The position numbers and the translations under genes were made by a program. A DNA stretch of 64,000 bases, from NCBI GenBank assembly GCA_026225395.1, contig JAMFSR010000026.1:124001-188000 (forward strand). Direction: 5' to 3'. Of the stretch, positions 15,659 to 24,275 are shown in pieces (within the stretch, counting starts at the first letter, position 1; each line of letters begins with the position of its first letter). The notes below the pieces were generated by a model. That model did no database searches. It was given only the letters and a program-made list of their open reading frames with translations, and was not told the origin of the DNA. The stretch is from Granulicella sapmiensis (GTDB lineage: Bacteria; Acidobacteriota; Terriglobia; Terriglobales; Acidobacteriaceae).

Positions 15659-16141
15659 ATGGATCAGAGTCGGAGAGATGCGTTGGTGGCTATGGCGGCG
15701 TTTGCTTTGATGGGGCAGGTTGCGGAGGCGCAGAGTGTGGCGGCCCCGGGAGCTGGGGCGCAGCCTGAGGCGTCGTTGGCTGATCCGGAGCTGGCGAAGT
15801 CGAAGGTGTTCCGGTTCAAGGATATGAAGGTGACGCAAAGCTCGAATGGTGGATGGTCGCGGCCTGTGGTGCATGGGACGATAGCGACCGGCGAGTTTGT
15901 GGAACTGCACCAGACTATGCTGCCGCCGGGGAAGATGCCGCATCCGCCGCATCAGCACAGGAACTCAGAGTTTCTGCTGATTCACCAGGGGAAGCTGGAG
16001 TATTTGAATGAGGGTGTGCCGGAACCGGTGGAGGTGGGGGATGTGATTTATTCGGCTTCGAACCGGATGCATGGGTTGAAGAATGTCGGGGATACGGATG
16101 CGATGTATTTTGTGGTTTCGATTAGCCACGGGCAGTTGTAG
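15659..16141 (+). CDS. TAT-exported cupin protein, copy 2
   Basis: Paralogous cupin of 160 residues. MDQSRRDALVAMAAFALMGQVAEAQS is a twin-arginine-like signal with cleavage near AEA. The barrel has PPGKMPHPPHQHRNSEFLLIHQGKLEYLNEG (metal-binding HxHxxxxE set) and NRMHGLKNVGD. The track start at TTG 15638 is less likely: ATG 15659 has GGAGAG upstream. It shares SKVFxF, GxIATGEFVxLH-like and ExLLxHxG segments with copy 1, so the pair is a duplication that has diverged strongly. Function is unknown. Confidence 0.8.
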   Translation: MDQSRRDALVAMAAFALMGQVAEAQSVAAPGAGAQPEASLADPELAKSKVFRFKDMKVTQSSNGGWSRPVVHGTIATGEFVELHQTMLPPGKMPHPPHQHRNSEFLLIHQGKLEYLNEGVPEPVEVGDVIYSASNRMHGLKNVGDTDAMYFVVSISHGQL

Positions 16142-16199
16142 GGGATATGCAAAAAGCAGAAGGGACTTGTGGTTGAAAGGGCGTTGGTTTTTGTGGCTG

Positions 16200-16365
16200 C
16201 CGAAGAGTTTGGTAGGTCCTTCGACTGCGTAGCTCGCAAAATGCGCGAGCCACTTCGCTCAGGATGACAGATTCGTGGTGATGCGGAAGAGAGCGGTCGA
16301 GCTTTGCTCGATACCCCACCCTTTCGCTAAAAGCGCGAAAGTATGGGCCACCCGGCGTGGGGGTG
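16200..16365. repeat. Cluster of short hairpins, REP-like intergenic element
   Basis: Three or four small dyads in 170 bases. GCTCGC/GCGAGC at 16232-16250; TCGAGC-TTT-GCTCGA at 16297-16311; CCCACCCTTTCGC / GCGAAAGTATGGG at 16315-16347 (imperfect); and CCACCC/GGGTGG at about 16349-16367. It lies between cupin 2 and the 3' end of metG and might also terminate the converging transcripts. The stretch TTCGCTCAGGATGACA looks like dispersed intergenic repeat sequence. Confidence 0.5.
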
Positions 16366-16381
16366 GTCACCGGGGCTTTCG

Positions 16382-18979
16382 TTACTTGAGGCGGGTGCCG
16401 ATGGGGACGCCTTCGGGGACGGTGGCGAGGAAGGGCTTGCCGCCTTCTTCGCTGGCGGCGAGGAGCATGCCGTGCGATTCGAGGCCGCGCATCTTGCGGG
16501 GGGCGAGGTTGGTGATCACGATGATGCGGCGGCCGATGAGGTCTTCGGGCGTGTAATGCTCGGCGATGCCGGAGAGGATCTGGCGCTTTTCGTGGCCGAG
16601 ATCGACTTCGAGGCGGAGGAGCTTGTCGGCCTTGGGGATGCGCTCGGCGACGAGGATCTGGGCGACGCGGAGCTCGATCTTGATGAAGTCGTCGATGGTG
16701 ATTTGTGGCGAAGCGTCCGCGGGACCTGCGGTGATAGGGGTCTGAGAGGCTACGTTGGCGAATGGGCCGCTCGCGGGCGCGTCGTGGTGGGAGACAGGTG
16801 CTGGGCGTTCGGTGGTGATAGCGGCGCTGCCGGCTACGTGGGTGGCGGCGTTGGGTTCGGTGAAGGTGCGGGGTGGGGCCGCGGGATCGAGGCGGTCCGG
16901 GGTGACCGGCTGAGCGGGCGTTGGGGTGAAGGCTGATTTGAGCGGAGCGTCGGGGCGGTTCCTAGTCGATTCGGTTACGGGCTGTGCTTCGGGGTTTTCC
17001 ATGTTGATCATCGTTTCTGCGAGAGATTTGTCGGCGCGGGGGAAGATGGGGCCGAGGGGGCCGAGGTTGGTGCCGGGAGGGAGACCGCCCCAGACAAGGT
17101 GGGCGAGCTCGCCGTCGCGGGCGGCGTCGTTGACGTCGCCGAGGCCGAGCTGGGCCCAAACTTTGGCGGTGATCGACGGGATGTAGGGGAAGAGGATACC
17201 GGTGAGCCAGCGGATGGCTTCTGCGGAGGTGTAGAGGACTGTGGCGAGGCGCTCGGCCTTGAGAGGGTCGGTAGGGTCCTTGGCGAGCTTCCATGGGGCC
17301 GCTGAGGTGATGAAGCCGTCGACGACGGTGATGAAGGCGGCGACGTCGGTGAGGATAGTGGTGAAGTCGGTGGTGGAGAGCGACTGGATGCGGGCCTGGA
17401 GCGCGATGCCGGCTTTGCCGACGCTGTAGGTTTCGAAGCCGTCGGGTGCGGCGGGGGTTTCGGGGGTATCTTCGAAGCGCGGCGTGGGGATGACGCCGGA
17501 GTAATTCTGCTGGATCATCGCGAGGGTGCGGCTGACGAGATTGCCGTAGCCGTTGGCGAGATCGGCGTTGTAGCGGGTGATGAGGGCGTCGAAGGAGAAG
17601 CTGCCGTCCTGGCCGAAGGGGATTTCGCGGAGCAGGAAGTAACGGAGAACGTCGGAGGCGAAAAGGTCGCGCTCGGATTTTGTGGCCGCTCTAAAGCCCG
17701 GGGCTAAAGCCCCTTTTTCCTTCGAGCCTGATTCAGTGGGCTGAAGCCCACTGCTAATCCGAGAGGCGTCGGACGCATCGTTGGTGTGTCCTTCAAATAC
17801 CGGAGGGCAGAGTGACCCAAAGGCTTCGAGGATGGTTTCGGTGCGGACGATGTTTCCTTTTGACTTCGACATCTTCGAGTTGTCGAAGAGCAGCCAACCG
17901 TGGGCGGTGACGGCCTTGGGCAGCGGGATGCCGGCCGCTAGGAGGAATGCGGGCCAATAAACGCAGTGGAAACGGATGATCTCTTTGCCGACGAGGTGCA
18001 GGTCGGCGGGCCAGTAGCGCTCGAACTCGGCTTTATCGGCGGGATCGGAGCTGCCGTAGCCGACGGCGGTCATGTAGTTGGCGAGGGCGTCGAGCCAGAC
18101 GTAGATGATGTGCTTCTGCGAGGCTTCGCTGGCGGCCGGTTCGGGGACGGGAATGCCCCAGATGAAGGAGCTGCGTGAGACGGAGAGGTCTTTGAGAGCG
18201 CCCTCGACGTAGGGATTGCCCAAGGTGGAGTGGGAGATCGAGGGGCCAGGGCTCAGGGTCCAGGGTCCAGAAGGCGCTGTTGGGTCGAGTGATTCGGGAG
18301 CGGCGCTGAAGGATTCGGCGGCGAGGAGGGTGTTGCGCTCTTCGTTGACGACCTCGGATTGCAGGTTGGTTTGTACGGCGGCTTGCACGTTGCCGCGGAG
18401 GAAGCTGAGGACTTCGTTCTTGCGGGCTTCGTTTTCTACGCGAAGCGTGTCGGATTCGATGAGGTCGATGAGAGGGCGCTGGAATGCCGAGAGTTTGAAG
18501 AAGAAGTTTTCTTCGGTGACGGTTTCGGTGGGTTTGCCGTCGGGGCCGATGGTGCCCGGAGGGCCTTCGACGAACATCTCTTCGCCTACCGAGTATTGGC
18601 CGGTGTAGGTGCTGAGGTAGATGAAGCCTTTTTCGTAGAGGGTGCTGAAGAGGGCTTGCGCGCCGTTCTGGTGTTTGGCGTCGGTGGTGCGGATGTAGCG
18701 GTCGTTGGTGATGCCCATGCGGGCCCAAAGGGATTTGAAGGAGTCTGAAACCTGGTCAGCGAACTGCTGTGGGGCGATGCCGGCGGCGGCGGCGGAGCGC
18801 TCGATCTTCTGGCCGTGCTCGTCGGTTCCGGTGAGGAAGAAGGTGTCGTAACCGAGGAGACGGTGACGACGCGCGAGGACGTCGCCGACGATGGTGGTGT
18901 ACGCGTGGCCGATGTGCGGGCGGGCGTTGACGTAGTAGATCGGGGTCGTGAGGTAGAACTTTTTAGCGGCGTCTGACAT
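16382..18979 (-). CDS. metG: Methionyl-tRNA synthetase with C-terminal tRNA-binding domain and two unusual insertions
   Basis: Charges tRNA-Met; essential. HIGH is in RPHIGHAYTT (residues 21-30) and KMSKS in FDNSKMSKSKGNIV (about 366-377). An anticodon-binding helical domain follows, then a long Pro/Ala-rich linker (about residues 660-755) and an EMAP-II/Trbp111-like domain (ITIDDFIKIELRVAQI...RKMRGLESHGMLLAASEEG). At 865 residues it is longer than usual. Two segments interrupt conserved blocks: residues 197-261 (between NEVLSFLRG and LKDLSVSR) and about 390-441 (between EAFGS and SDVLRYFLLRE). Both carry repeat DNA also typical of intergenic regions, and the frame is intact. A heptamer array precedes the start. 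Confidence 0.95.
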   Translation of the reverse strand: MSDAAKKFYLTTPIYYVNARPHIGHAYTTIVGDVLARRHRLLGYDTFFLTGTDEHGQKIERSAAAAGIAPQQFADQVSDSFKSLWARMGITNDRYIRTTDAKHQNGAQALFSTLYEKGFIYLSTYTGQYSVGEEMFVEGPPGTIGPDGKPTETVTEENFFFKLSAFQRPLIDLIESDTLRVENEARKNEVLSFLRGNVQAAVQTNLQSEVVNEERNTLLAAESFSAAPESLDPTAPSGPWTLSPGPSISHSTLGNPYVEGALKDLSVSRSSFIWGIPVPEPAASEASQKHIIYVWLDALANYMTAVGYGSSDPADKAEFERYWPADLHLVGKEIIRFHCVYWPAFLLAAGIPLPKAVTAHGWLLFDNSKMSKSKGNIVRTETILEAFGSLCPPVFEGHTNDASDASRISSGLQPTESGSKEKGALAPGFRAATKSERDLFASDVLRYFLLREIPFGQDGSFSFDALITRYNADLANGYGNLVSRTLAMIQQNYSGVIPTPRFEDTPETPAAPDGFETYSVGKAGIALQARIQSLSTTDFTTILTDVAAFITVVDGFITSAAPWKLAKDPTDPLKAERLATVLYTSAEAIRWLTGILFPYIPSITAKVWAQLGLGDVNDAARDGELAHLVWGGLPPGTNLGPLGPIFPRADKSLAETMINMENPEAQPVTESTRNRPDAPLKSAFTPTPAQPVTPDRLDPAAPPRTFTEPNAATHVAGSAAITTERPAPVSHHDAPASGPFANVASQTPITAGPADASPQITIDDFIKIELRVAQILVAERIPKADKLLRLEVDLGHEKRQILSGIAEHYTPEDLIGRRIIVITNLAPRKMRGLESHGMLLAASEEGGKPFLATVPEGVPIGTRLK
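17657..17812 (-). repeat. In-frame palindromic insertion in metG (insert 2)
   Basis: About 52 codons absent from the normal FGSDVLRYFLL context. It contains GGGGC-TAAA-GCCCC (17700-17713) and AGTGGGC-TGAA-GCCCACT (17735-17752), two related palindromes 21 bases apart. The flanks encode EAFGS and DLFAS, as expected if a short target was duplicated or rebuilt at the insertion point. Confidence 0.65.
18248..18275 (+). repeat. Heptamer array 3, inside metG (insert 1)
   Basis: AGGGCTC-AGGGTCC-AGGGTCC-AGAAGGC. On the minus strand it encodes part of the inserted segment LDPTAPSGPWTLSPGP of MetRS. It is the only heptamer array found within a coding region. Confidence 0.65.
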
Positions 18980-18994
18980 CAGGTGTCAGTTTAC

Positions 18995-19043
18995 AGAAGG
19001 CAGGCAGTAGGGAGTAGGAAGTAGGGAATAGAAAGCAGGCTAG
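18995..19043 (+). repeat. Heptamer array 4 (7 units)
   Basis: AGAAGGC-AGGCAGT-AGGGAGT-AGGAAGT-AGGGAAT-AGAAAGC-AGGCTAG. It fills the gap between the metG start and the MFS gene, and its last unit contains the MFS stop codon (19040-19042). Confidence 0.75.
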
Positions 19044-20392
19044 GCCGCCGTGATGGGCTCGGGGTCGACGGGTGCGCCGAGGCGTGGGACCAGGAGATGA
19101 ATGATGAGGAGGGCGACCGAGTAGGCTCCCGCCGCCATCGCGAAGACCAGCAGCGGGTGCAGCGAGAGGTTGTGCTTGACGACCCAGGTGAAGGCCGCGC
19201 CGCCGGCGGCGCCGGAAGCTCCACCGATGCCGACTACTGTGGAGACGGCGGTGGAGGGGAACATGTCCGCCGGCGTGGAGAAGATGGTGGCGGACCAGCC
19301 CTGGTGGGCGGCGGCGCCGAGAGCGATCAGCAGCGTAGCGGGCCACGGATTCGCGGGAAAGAGCGTTCCCATGTGCGGGACGAAGACTACCGGCAATACG
19401 CAGATCGCCATGATGAGCATTGCCATTTTGCGGCTGCGGTTGACGGTGAAGCCGCGGTGCATGAAGGCGCCGGAGACGAGGCCACCGCCGATGGAGCCCA
19501 CGGATGAGATGACGTAGACTGCGACGATCTCCCAGTAGGCCTGTTTGAGGGTGAGGCCATAGTTGCGGTTCAGGAACTGCGGGAGATAGAAGAGGTAGAA
19601 CCACCAGACGCCGTCGGTGAGGCCTTTGCCCACGGCGAAGGCGTAGGTGCCTCGGTTGCGGAGCAGGCTGCCGAGAAGGTGATCGCCCTGGATAACGGGT
19701 TCGAGGCGACGCTGGGTGGTGGTGGAGCCGCGGCGCAGGCGGTTGTAAGGGAAGACAAGCCAAAGGACGAGCCAGATGAGGCCCATCGAACCGGTGGTGA
19801 TGAAGGCGGCGCGCCAGCCATATTTTGCGGTGACGAAAGCGACAAGCGCGGGAGCGATGAGCGAGGAGGCGTTGGAGCCGGAGTTGAAGATGCCGACGGC
19901 CTTAGCGCGCTCGTGGGCGGGAAACCACTCGCTGGTGGCCTTGATGGCGGCGGGAAAGTTGCCGCTCTCGCCAAGACCGAGGAAGACGCGGGCGATGCAG
20001 AAGCCGAGCACCGAGGTGACGACGGAGTGTCCCATGGAGGACAGCGCCCAGATGCCGATGGCGAGCGCGTAACCAACCTTGGTGCCGAGCTTATCGATGA
20101 TGCGGCCGGCGATGAGGAGGCCGACGCCGTAAGCGATCTGGAAGCAGATGACGATGTTGCCGTAGTTGTTATCGAAGAGCGGCTGGTGATGGACGTCGGC
20201 AGTGAGGTTCCATCCCATGAAGGAGACGGAATGGAGGAGCGGCTCGACGAGCGAGAAGACCGAGCGGTCCATGTAGTTGATGGTCGTCGCGAGGAAAAGC
20301 AGGAAGCAGACGAACCAGCGCATGTTGGCGTGGGTGGAGGGCGATTCGGAGGTGAAGCCTTGTTCCTCGGAATCGTTGAATGCAAGCGACAT
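19040..20392 (-). CDS. MFS transporter, hexuronate/ACS-like
   Basis: Major facilitator permease of 450 residues with about 12 membrane segments. Signatures include TTINYMDRSVFSLV in TM1, GRIIDKLGTKVGYA (loop 2-3 motif), FLGLGESGNFPAAIKATSEWFPAHERAKAVGIFNSGSNASS and GWRAAFI. These are characteristic of the anion:cation symporter (ExuT/GudP-like) group that imports sugar acids. ATG 20392 has AGGAG 5 bases upstream; the track start is one codon earlier. The stop codon falls inside a heptamer array. No sugar-acid catabolic genes are adjacent, so substrate is open. Confidence 0.85.
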   Translation of the reverse strand: MSLAFNDSEEQGFTSESPSTHANMRWFVCFLLFLATTINYMDRSVFSLVEPLLHSVSFMGWNLTADVHHQPLFDNNYGNIVICFQIAYGVGLLIAGRIIDKLGTKVGYALAIGIWALSSMGHSVVTSVLGFCIARVFLGLGESGNFPAAIKATSEWFPAHERAKAVGIFNSGSNASSLIAPALVAFVTAKYGWRAAFITTGSMGLIWLVLWLVFPYNRLRRGSTTTQRRLEPVIQGDHLLGSLLRNRGTYAFAVGKGLTDGVWWFYLFYLPQFLNRNYGLTLKQAYWEIVAVYVISSVGSIGGGLVSGAFMHRGFTVNRSRKMAMLIMAICVLPVVFVPHMGTLFPANPWPATLLIALGAAAHQGWSATIFSTPADMFPSTAVSTVVGIGGASGAAGGAAFTWVVKHNLSLHPLLVFAMAAGAYSVALLIIHLLVPRLGAPVDPEPITAA

Positions 20393-20540
20393 CAATGCTC
20401 CTGAAAGCTGGGGTGCGCGGGATTATGGTTTCGCGCCCCGGCTATCGGGCTAAACGCGTTGGATTTCAGCATAGCGTGGCGATAGCGGTGGGTGTCAATG
20501 CAAATCGGACAGGCAGGTGTACCGGGCTGCATGACCATCG

Positions 20541-20849
20541 CTAGCGGCCCGCGCTGATCCAGAGAAAATAGGGGTAGAGAAGGAAGAAAAGAACCAGCGA
20601 AACGGCCATGAGATCCATGTAGATACAGAGGATGACCGCGCCGTGGTAAAGGCTCCAGCGGCGCTGGATGCAACGGACGGTTTCCGCGGTGCCGATGAGG
20701 GAGACCAGCGCCGGCAGCAGGAGCAGCAGGGAAGGGCGGAGGTGTGGGAAGTGCGACAGCGGGATGGAGATGAAAACGCTGGCCAGGACCAGAGTGTTTC
20801 CACGGGCCAGGGAGTGTTTGCGCGGGTTGAAAAGGGCCGTGGTCAACAC
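20541..20849 (-). CDS. Hypothetical small membrane protein
   Basis: 102 residues with three or four hydrophobic stretches: TLVLASVFISIPLSHF, LRPSLLLLLPALVSLIGTA and AVILCIYMDLMAVSLVLFFLLYPYFLWI. The hydrophobic periodicity and the polar N-terminus (LFNPRKHSLARG) argue that this frame, not the two overlapping minus-strand frames, is real. The start is GTG with a weak GGAA upstream. I do not recognise the family, and no neighbour suggests a role. Confidence 0.55.
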   Translation of the reverse strand: MLTTALFNPRKHSLARGNTLVLASVFISIPLSHFPHLRPSLLLLLPALVSLIGTAETVRCIQRRWSLYHGAVILCIYMDLMAVSLVLFFLLYPYFLWISAGR

Positions 20850-20888
20850 TTCCAGTATGCGACTTATGCGGCAGGAGCAAAAGCCTTT

Positions 20889-20928
20889 GACGCAAAGTGC
20901 GCGAAGTGAAGGCGCGAAGTTCGCAAAG
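20889..20928 (+). repeat. Nonamer repeat (NNCGCRAAG)
   Basis: GACGCAAAG-TGCGCGAAG-(TGAAG)-GCGCGAAG-TTCGCAAAG. A second class of short tandem repeat, ending next to the stop of the VWFA gene (20930). Confidence 0.5.
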
Positions 20929-20929
20929 T

Positions 20930-22813
20930 TTAATGCGTGGCGGTTGGGGTGGTTGTTGGGGGTGCTGGAGTTGGGGTTGAGGGTGGAGGGGGCGGTAAGT
21001 GGTTGACGCTGGCTAGGGGGATTTCGACGGCGCCGATGCGGTTGGTGGGAAGGTCGTGGATGGCGATGCGGAGGTAGCTTTCCTGCTTGAGAGGCGCGCT
21101 GATATCGAGATGAGCGGCCACGCCGCTGCCCTGCCGGGCGGCTTGCTGGAACTGCTTGTACTGGTCGGCGGTGAAGTTGAGGCCGATTGTCTTGCCTGTG
21201 GCGTTGAGGAGTTTGCCGTCGGGGTCGTAGAGATAGGCGCTGAACTCGATGCCGCCTTTGTAGCTGCCGTCGAGTTGGGGAAGGAGGGTGAAGGACGCGG
21301 CCAGCGCGGCGTAGTCGATGAGGAAGTGGCGGAAGGGAGGCTTGATGGGATTATTGGGGGCGGCGACGTTGCCGGGGGCGAGGGTGTCTTCGGTGGTGGT
21401 GGAGTTGGGAAGGACGCGGACCTTGAAGAGGATGTCCTGCGGTGTGGGTGCGCCGCGAGCCATGGAGGCCTGTATGTAGGACGAAGCGGAGTGGCTGGCT
21501 GCGGCGGAGGCCTCGGTGATGGCCGCAGACTTGGTGGCGTCTTTAGGCTGGTTGGGGTCGTCGGCGTAATAGCCCTGACGGTAGGCTAGCTTGAGGTCGC
21601 GGTTGGCGTACTCGCCTGTAAGAGTGACGCGGATGGTTCGATATCCGCCGTTCCATTTGCGGTTGGAGGGCGTGTAGGTGAGGGTGTAATAGTTGGAGCC
21701 GGACTCGATGGCCTTGGCGACGGCCTGAGCAAGGCCGTTGGTGTTGTAGAAGGCGTGGCCGCCTGTGTCGGAAGCCATGGCCTCCATGGTCATGTGTTCC
21801 TCGGCCTGGCTCTGGTAAAACTTAGCGGATTTGGCGGCGAAGCTTTGGGCGGTCATGCCGCGGCCGGATTGCGTGGCGCTGAAGGTGGGGTCGGTCTTGA
21901 GGCCGCGCGCGTCGATGGGGTAGACGGCGACCTGGGCGCGTGCGAGGAGGTTGGTGGTGTCGCGGTACTCGTCTTCGGCGCTGGCGACGACGGCGAAGGG
22001 GTCGGCGAGGGTGGCGTCGGGCAGGATGTTGAGCGGGAACGAGCCGGAGAACCAGATGAGGTTTTTGCGGCCGGGGAAGGCAGAAAGATAGTGCGCGAGG
22101 ACATTGAAGGCGTCGAGTGTGTACTGCTGACGAAGCTGGATCTGGAAGGCCTGGGTTTGGGCTTCAAACTGGGCGAGGCTGGCGGAGACCGAGGACGCGC
22201 CGAAGGCTTCGGTCATCTGTCCGGTGATGGAGTTGTCGACGCCGGAACCGGTGGGGTCGTCGAGAAGGCTGGAGGAGCGTGGGAGGAGCTTGTGCTCGAC
22301 GGCATCTTTGAGGGTTTCGGGGTCAGAGGAGAATCCCTGGAGGATGGTGAGGCGGGTGTTGAGACCGAAGATGGCGATGCGGGTGCCGGGGTCGGCGTTC
22401 TTGACGTACTGCTGGAGCTGATAGCGGACGTAAGCCTGGTCGGCCATGGGGGTGTTGAGGGCGTCGAGCAGAAGGACGTTGAGCGTGCCGCCGGGAGGTG
22501 TGGGCGTGTAGTTGGTGAAGGTGCCGGGAGGCATTTTCATGGCAGGACCGGGGGGCGTGGGCGCGAGCATGGAGTGCTCTTCGAAGTTGCGGATGTCCTG
22601 CGGGTTCTTGTCTTCGGTGAGGATGAGGTCTTCGCGCTTTAGGCCGTGGATGGGATGGCCGTCGCGGTCCTGGACGACGACGTCGACGATGATGAGCTGG
22701 GTGCCGGCGTGGATGACCGGGGCGTCGGGCGGGCGTTGTGGAGTGGCGGGCGTTTGAGCGGCGAGCGAGATTGTGAGAAAAAAGGCCGCGATGAGGCGTG
22801 GGACGTCCCGCAT
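20930..22813 (-). CDS. Secreted VWFA-related protein of the Acidobacterial type
   Basis: 627 residues. ATG 22813 (MRDVPRLIAAFFLTISLAAQ) gives a signal peptide and has GGAGAG upstream; the track ORF starts 21 codons earlier. The N-terminal module IIVDVVVQDRDGHPIHGLKREDLILTEDKNPQDI is the plug-like lead typical of Acidobacterial VWFA-related proteins. The VWA domain follows (NVLLLDALNTPMADQAYVRYQLQQYV, RIAIFGLNTRLTILQGFSSD, KNLIWFSGSFPL), with a partly degenerate MIDAS because LDALN replaces DxSxS. The C-terminal ~250 residues resemble a beta-rich adhesion region. Role unknown, presumably cell surface. Confidence 0.85.
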   Translation of the reverse strand: MRDVPRLIAAFFLTISLAAQTPATPQRPPDAPVIHAGTQLIIVDVVVQDRDGHPIHGLKREDLILTEDKNPQDIRNFEEHSMLAPTPPGPAMKMPPGTFTNYTPTPPGGTLNVLLLDALNTPMADQAYVRYQLQQYVKNADPGTRIAIFGLNTRLTILQGFSSDPETLKDAVEHKLLPRSSSLLDDPTGSGVDNSITGQMTEAFGASSVSASLAQFEAQTQAFQIQLRQQYTLDAFNVLAHYLSAFPGRKNLIWFSGSFPLNILPDATLADPFAVVASAEDEYRDTTNLLARAQVAVYPIDARGLKTDPTFSATQSGRGMTAQSFAAKSAKFYQSQAEEHMTMEAMASDTGGHAFYNTNGLAQAVAKAIESGSNYYTLTYTPSNRKWNGGYRTIRVTLTGEYANRDLKLAYRQGYYADDPNQPKDATKSAAITEASAAASHSASSYIQASMARGAPTPQDILFKVRVLPNSTTTEDTLAPGNVAAPNNPIKPPFRHFLIDYAALAASFTLLPQLDGSYKGGIEFSAYLYDPDGKLLNATGKTIGLNFTADQYKQFQQAARQGSGVAAHLDISAPLKQESYLRIAIHDLPTNRIGAVEIPLASVNHLPPPPPSTPTPAPPTTTPTATH

Positions 22814-22881
22814 GGTTTGCTCTCCGGTTGTAGGTGCAAATGAATAGACCGGGGTTGGGCGGAAAAAGTTCCGCAAGGAAC

Positions 22882-22900
22882 AGGTTTTAGGTTTCAGGTT

Positions 22901-22916
<16 letters not shown>
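22882..22916 (+). repeat. Heptamer array 5 (5 units)
   Basis: AGGTTTT-AGGTTTC-AGGTTTT-AGGTGGC-AGAGGCT. It overlaps the 3' end of mtnA; the mtnA stop codon (22901-22903) lies inside it. It is 69 bases upstream of the VWFA gene start. Confidence 0.75.
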
Positions 22917-23947
<1,031 letters not shown>

Positions 23948-23991
23948 GTCCCTGCTAGTTTATCGCGGATGCGGTAGGGCGTATCGCTTCT

Positions 23992-24153
23992 CTAGTGGTG
24001 CAGGTGGTGCGAGGAGACGAAGGAAAAGAAACGATGCTGGCAACCCCCACAGCGGTAGGGCTTAAGAGCAAAGAGCAGACGCTCAATGAGCTTCCGCCGC
24101 GAACGGGCAGTATCGTGGGAGCCACAGCGCGGGCATTTGCGTAAGAGTGTCAT
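23992..24153 (-). CDS. 53-aa zinc-ribbon protein (not in ORF track)
   Basis: Short ORF missed by the length cutoff. It reads MTLLRKCPRCGSHDTARSRR, then KLIERLLFALKPYRCGGCQHRF, then FFSFVSSHHLHH. The CPRC and CGGC pairs, about 28 residues apart, form a classical zinc ribbon; the basic linker suggests nucleic-acid contact. The frame starts with ATG and ends 44 bases before mtnA, probably in the same transcript. No Shine-Dalgarno is visible, so it may be leaderless or weakly translated. The 70-aa ORF in the track (24083-24295) is an overlapping out-of-frame shadow. Function unknown. Confidence 0.65.
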   Translation of the reverse strand: MTLLRKCPRCGSHDTARSRRKLIERLLFALKPYRCGGCQHRFFSFVSSHHLHH

Positions 24154-24275
24154 TGGAGGCCGTATGCGTATTATGAGGCTTTTTTATCTTGCGGCGACGG
24201 AAAAATGTACAAAATTGACCGAAAATTCCAGATTGACGCGGTCGCGCCGCATTTAGGAATTCGTGGTTTCGGTCT

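Noticed and set aside
21755-22642. 295-aa plus-strand ORF opposite the VWFA gene
   Set aside because: Gly/Val/Glu-rich shadow of a well-supported minus-strand gene with signal peptide and VWA blocks.
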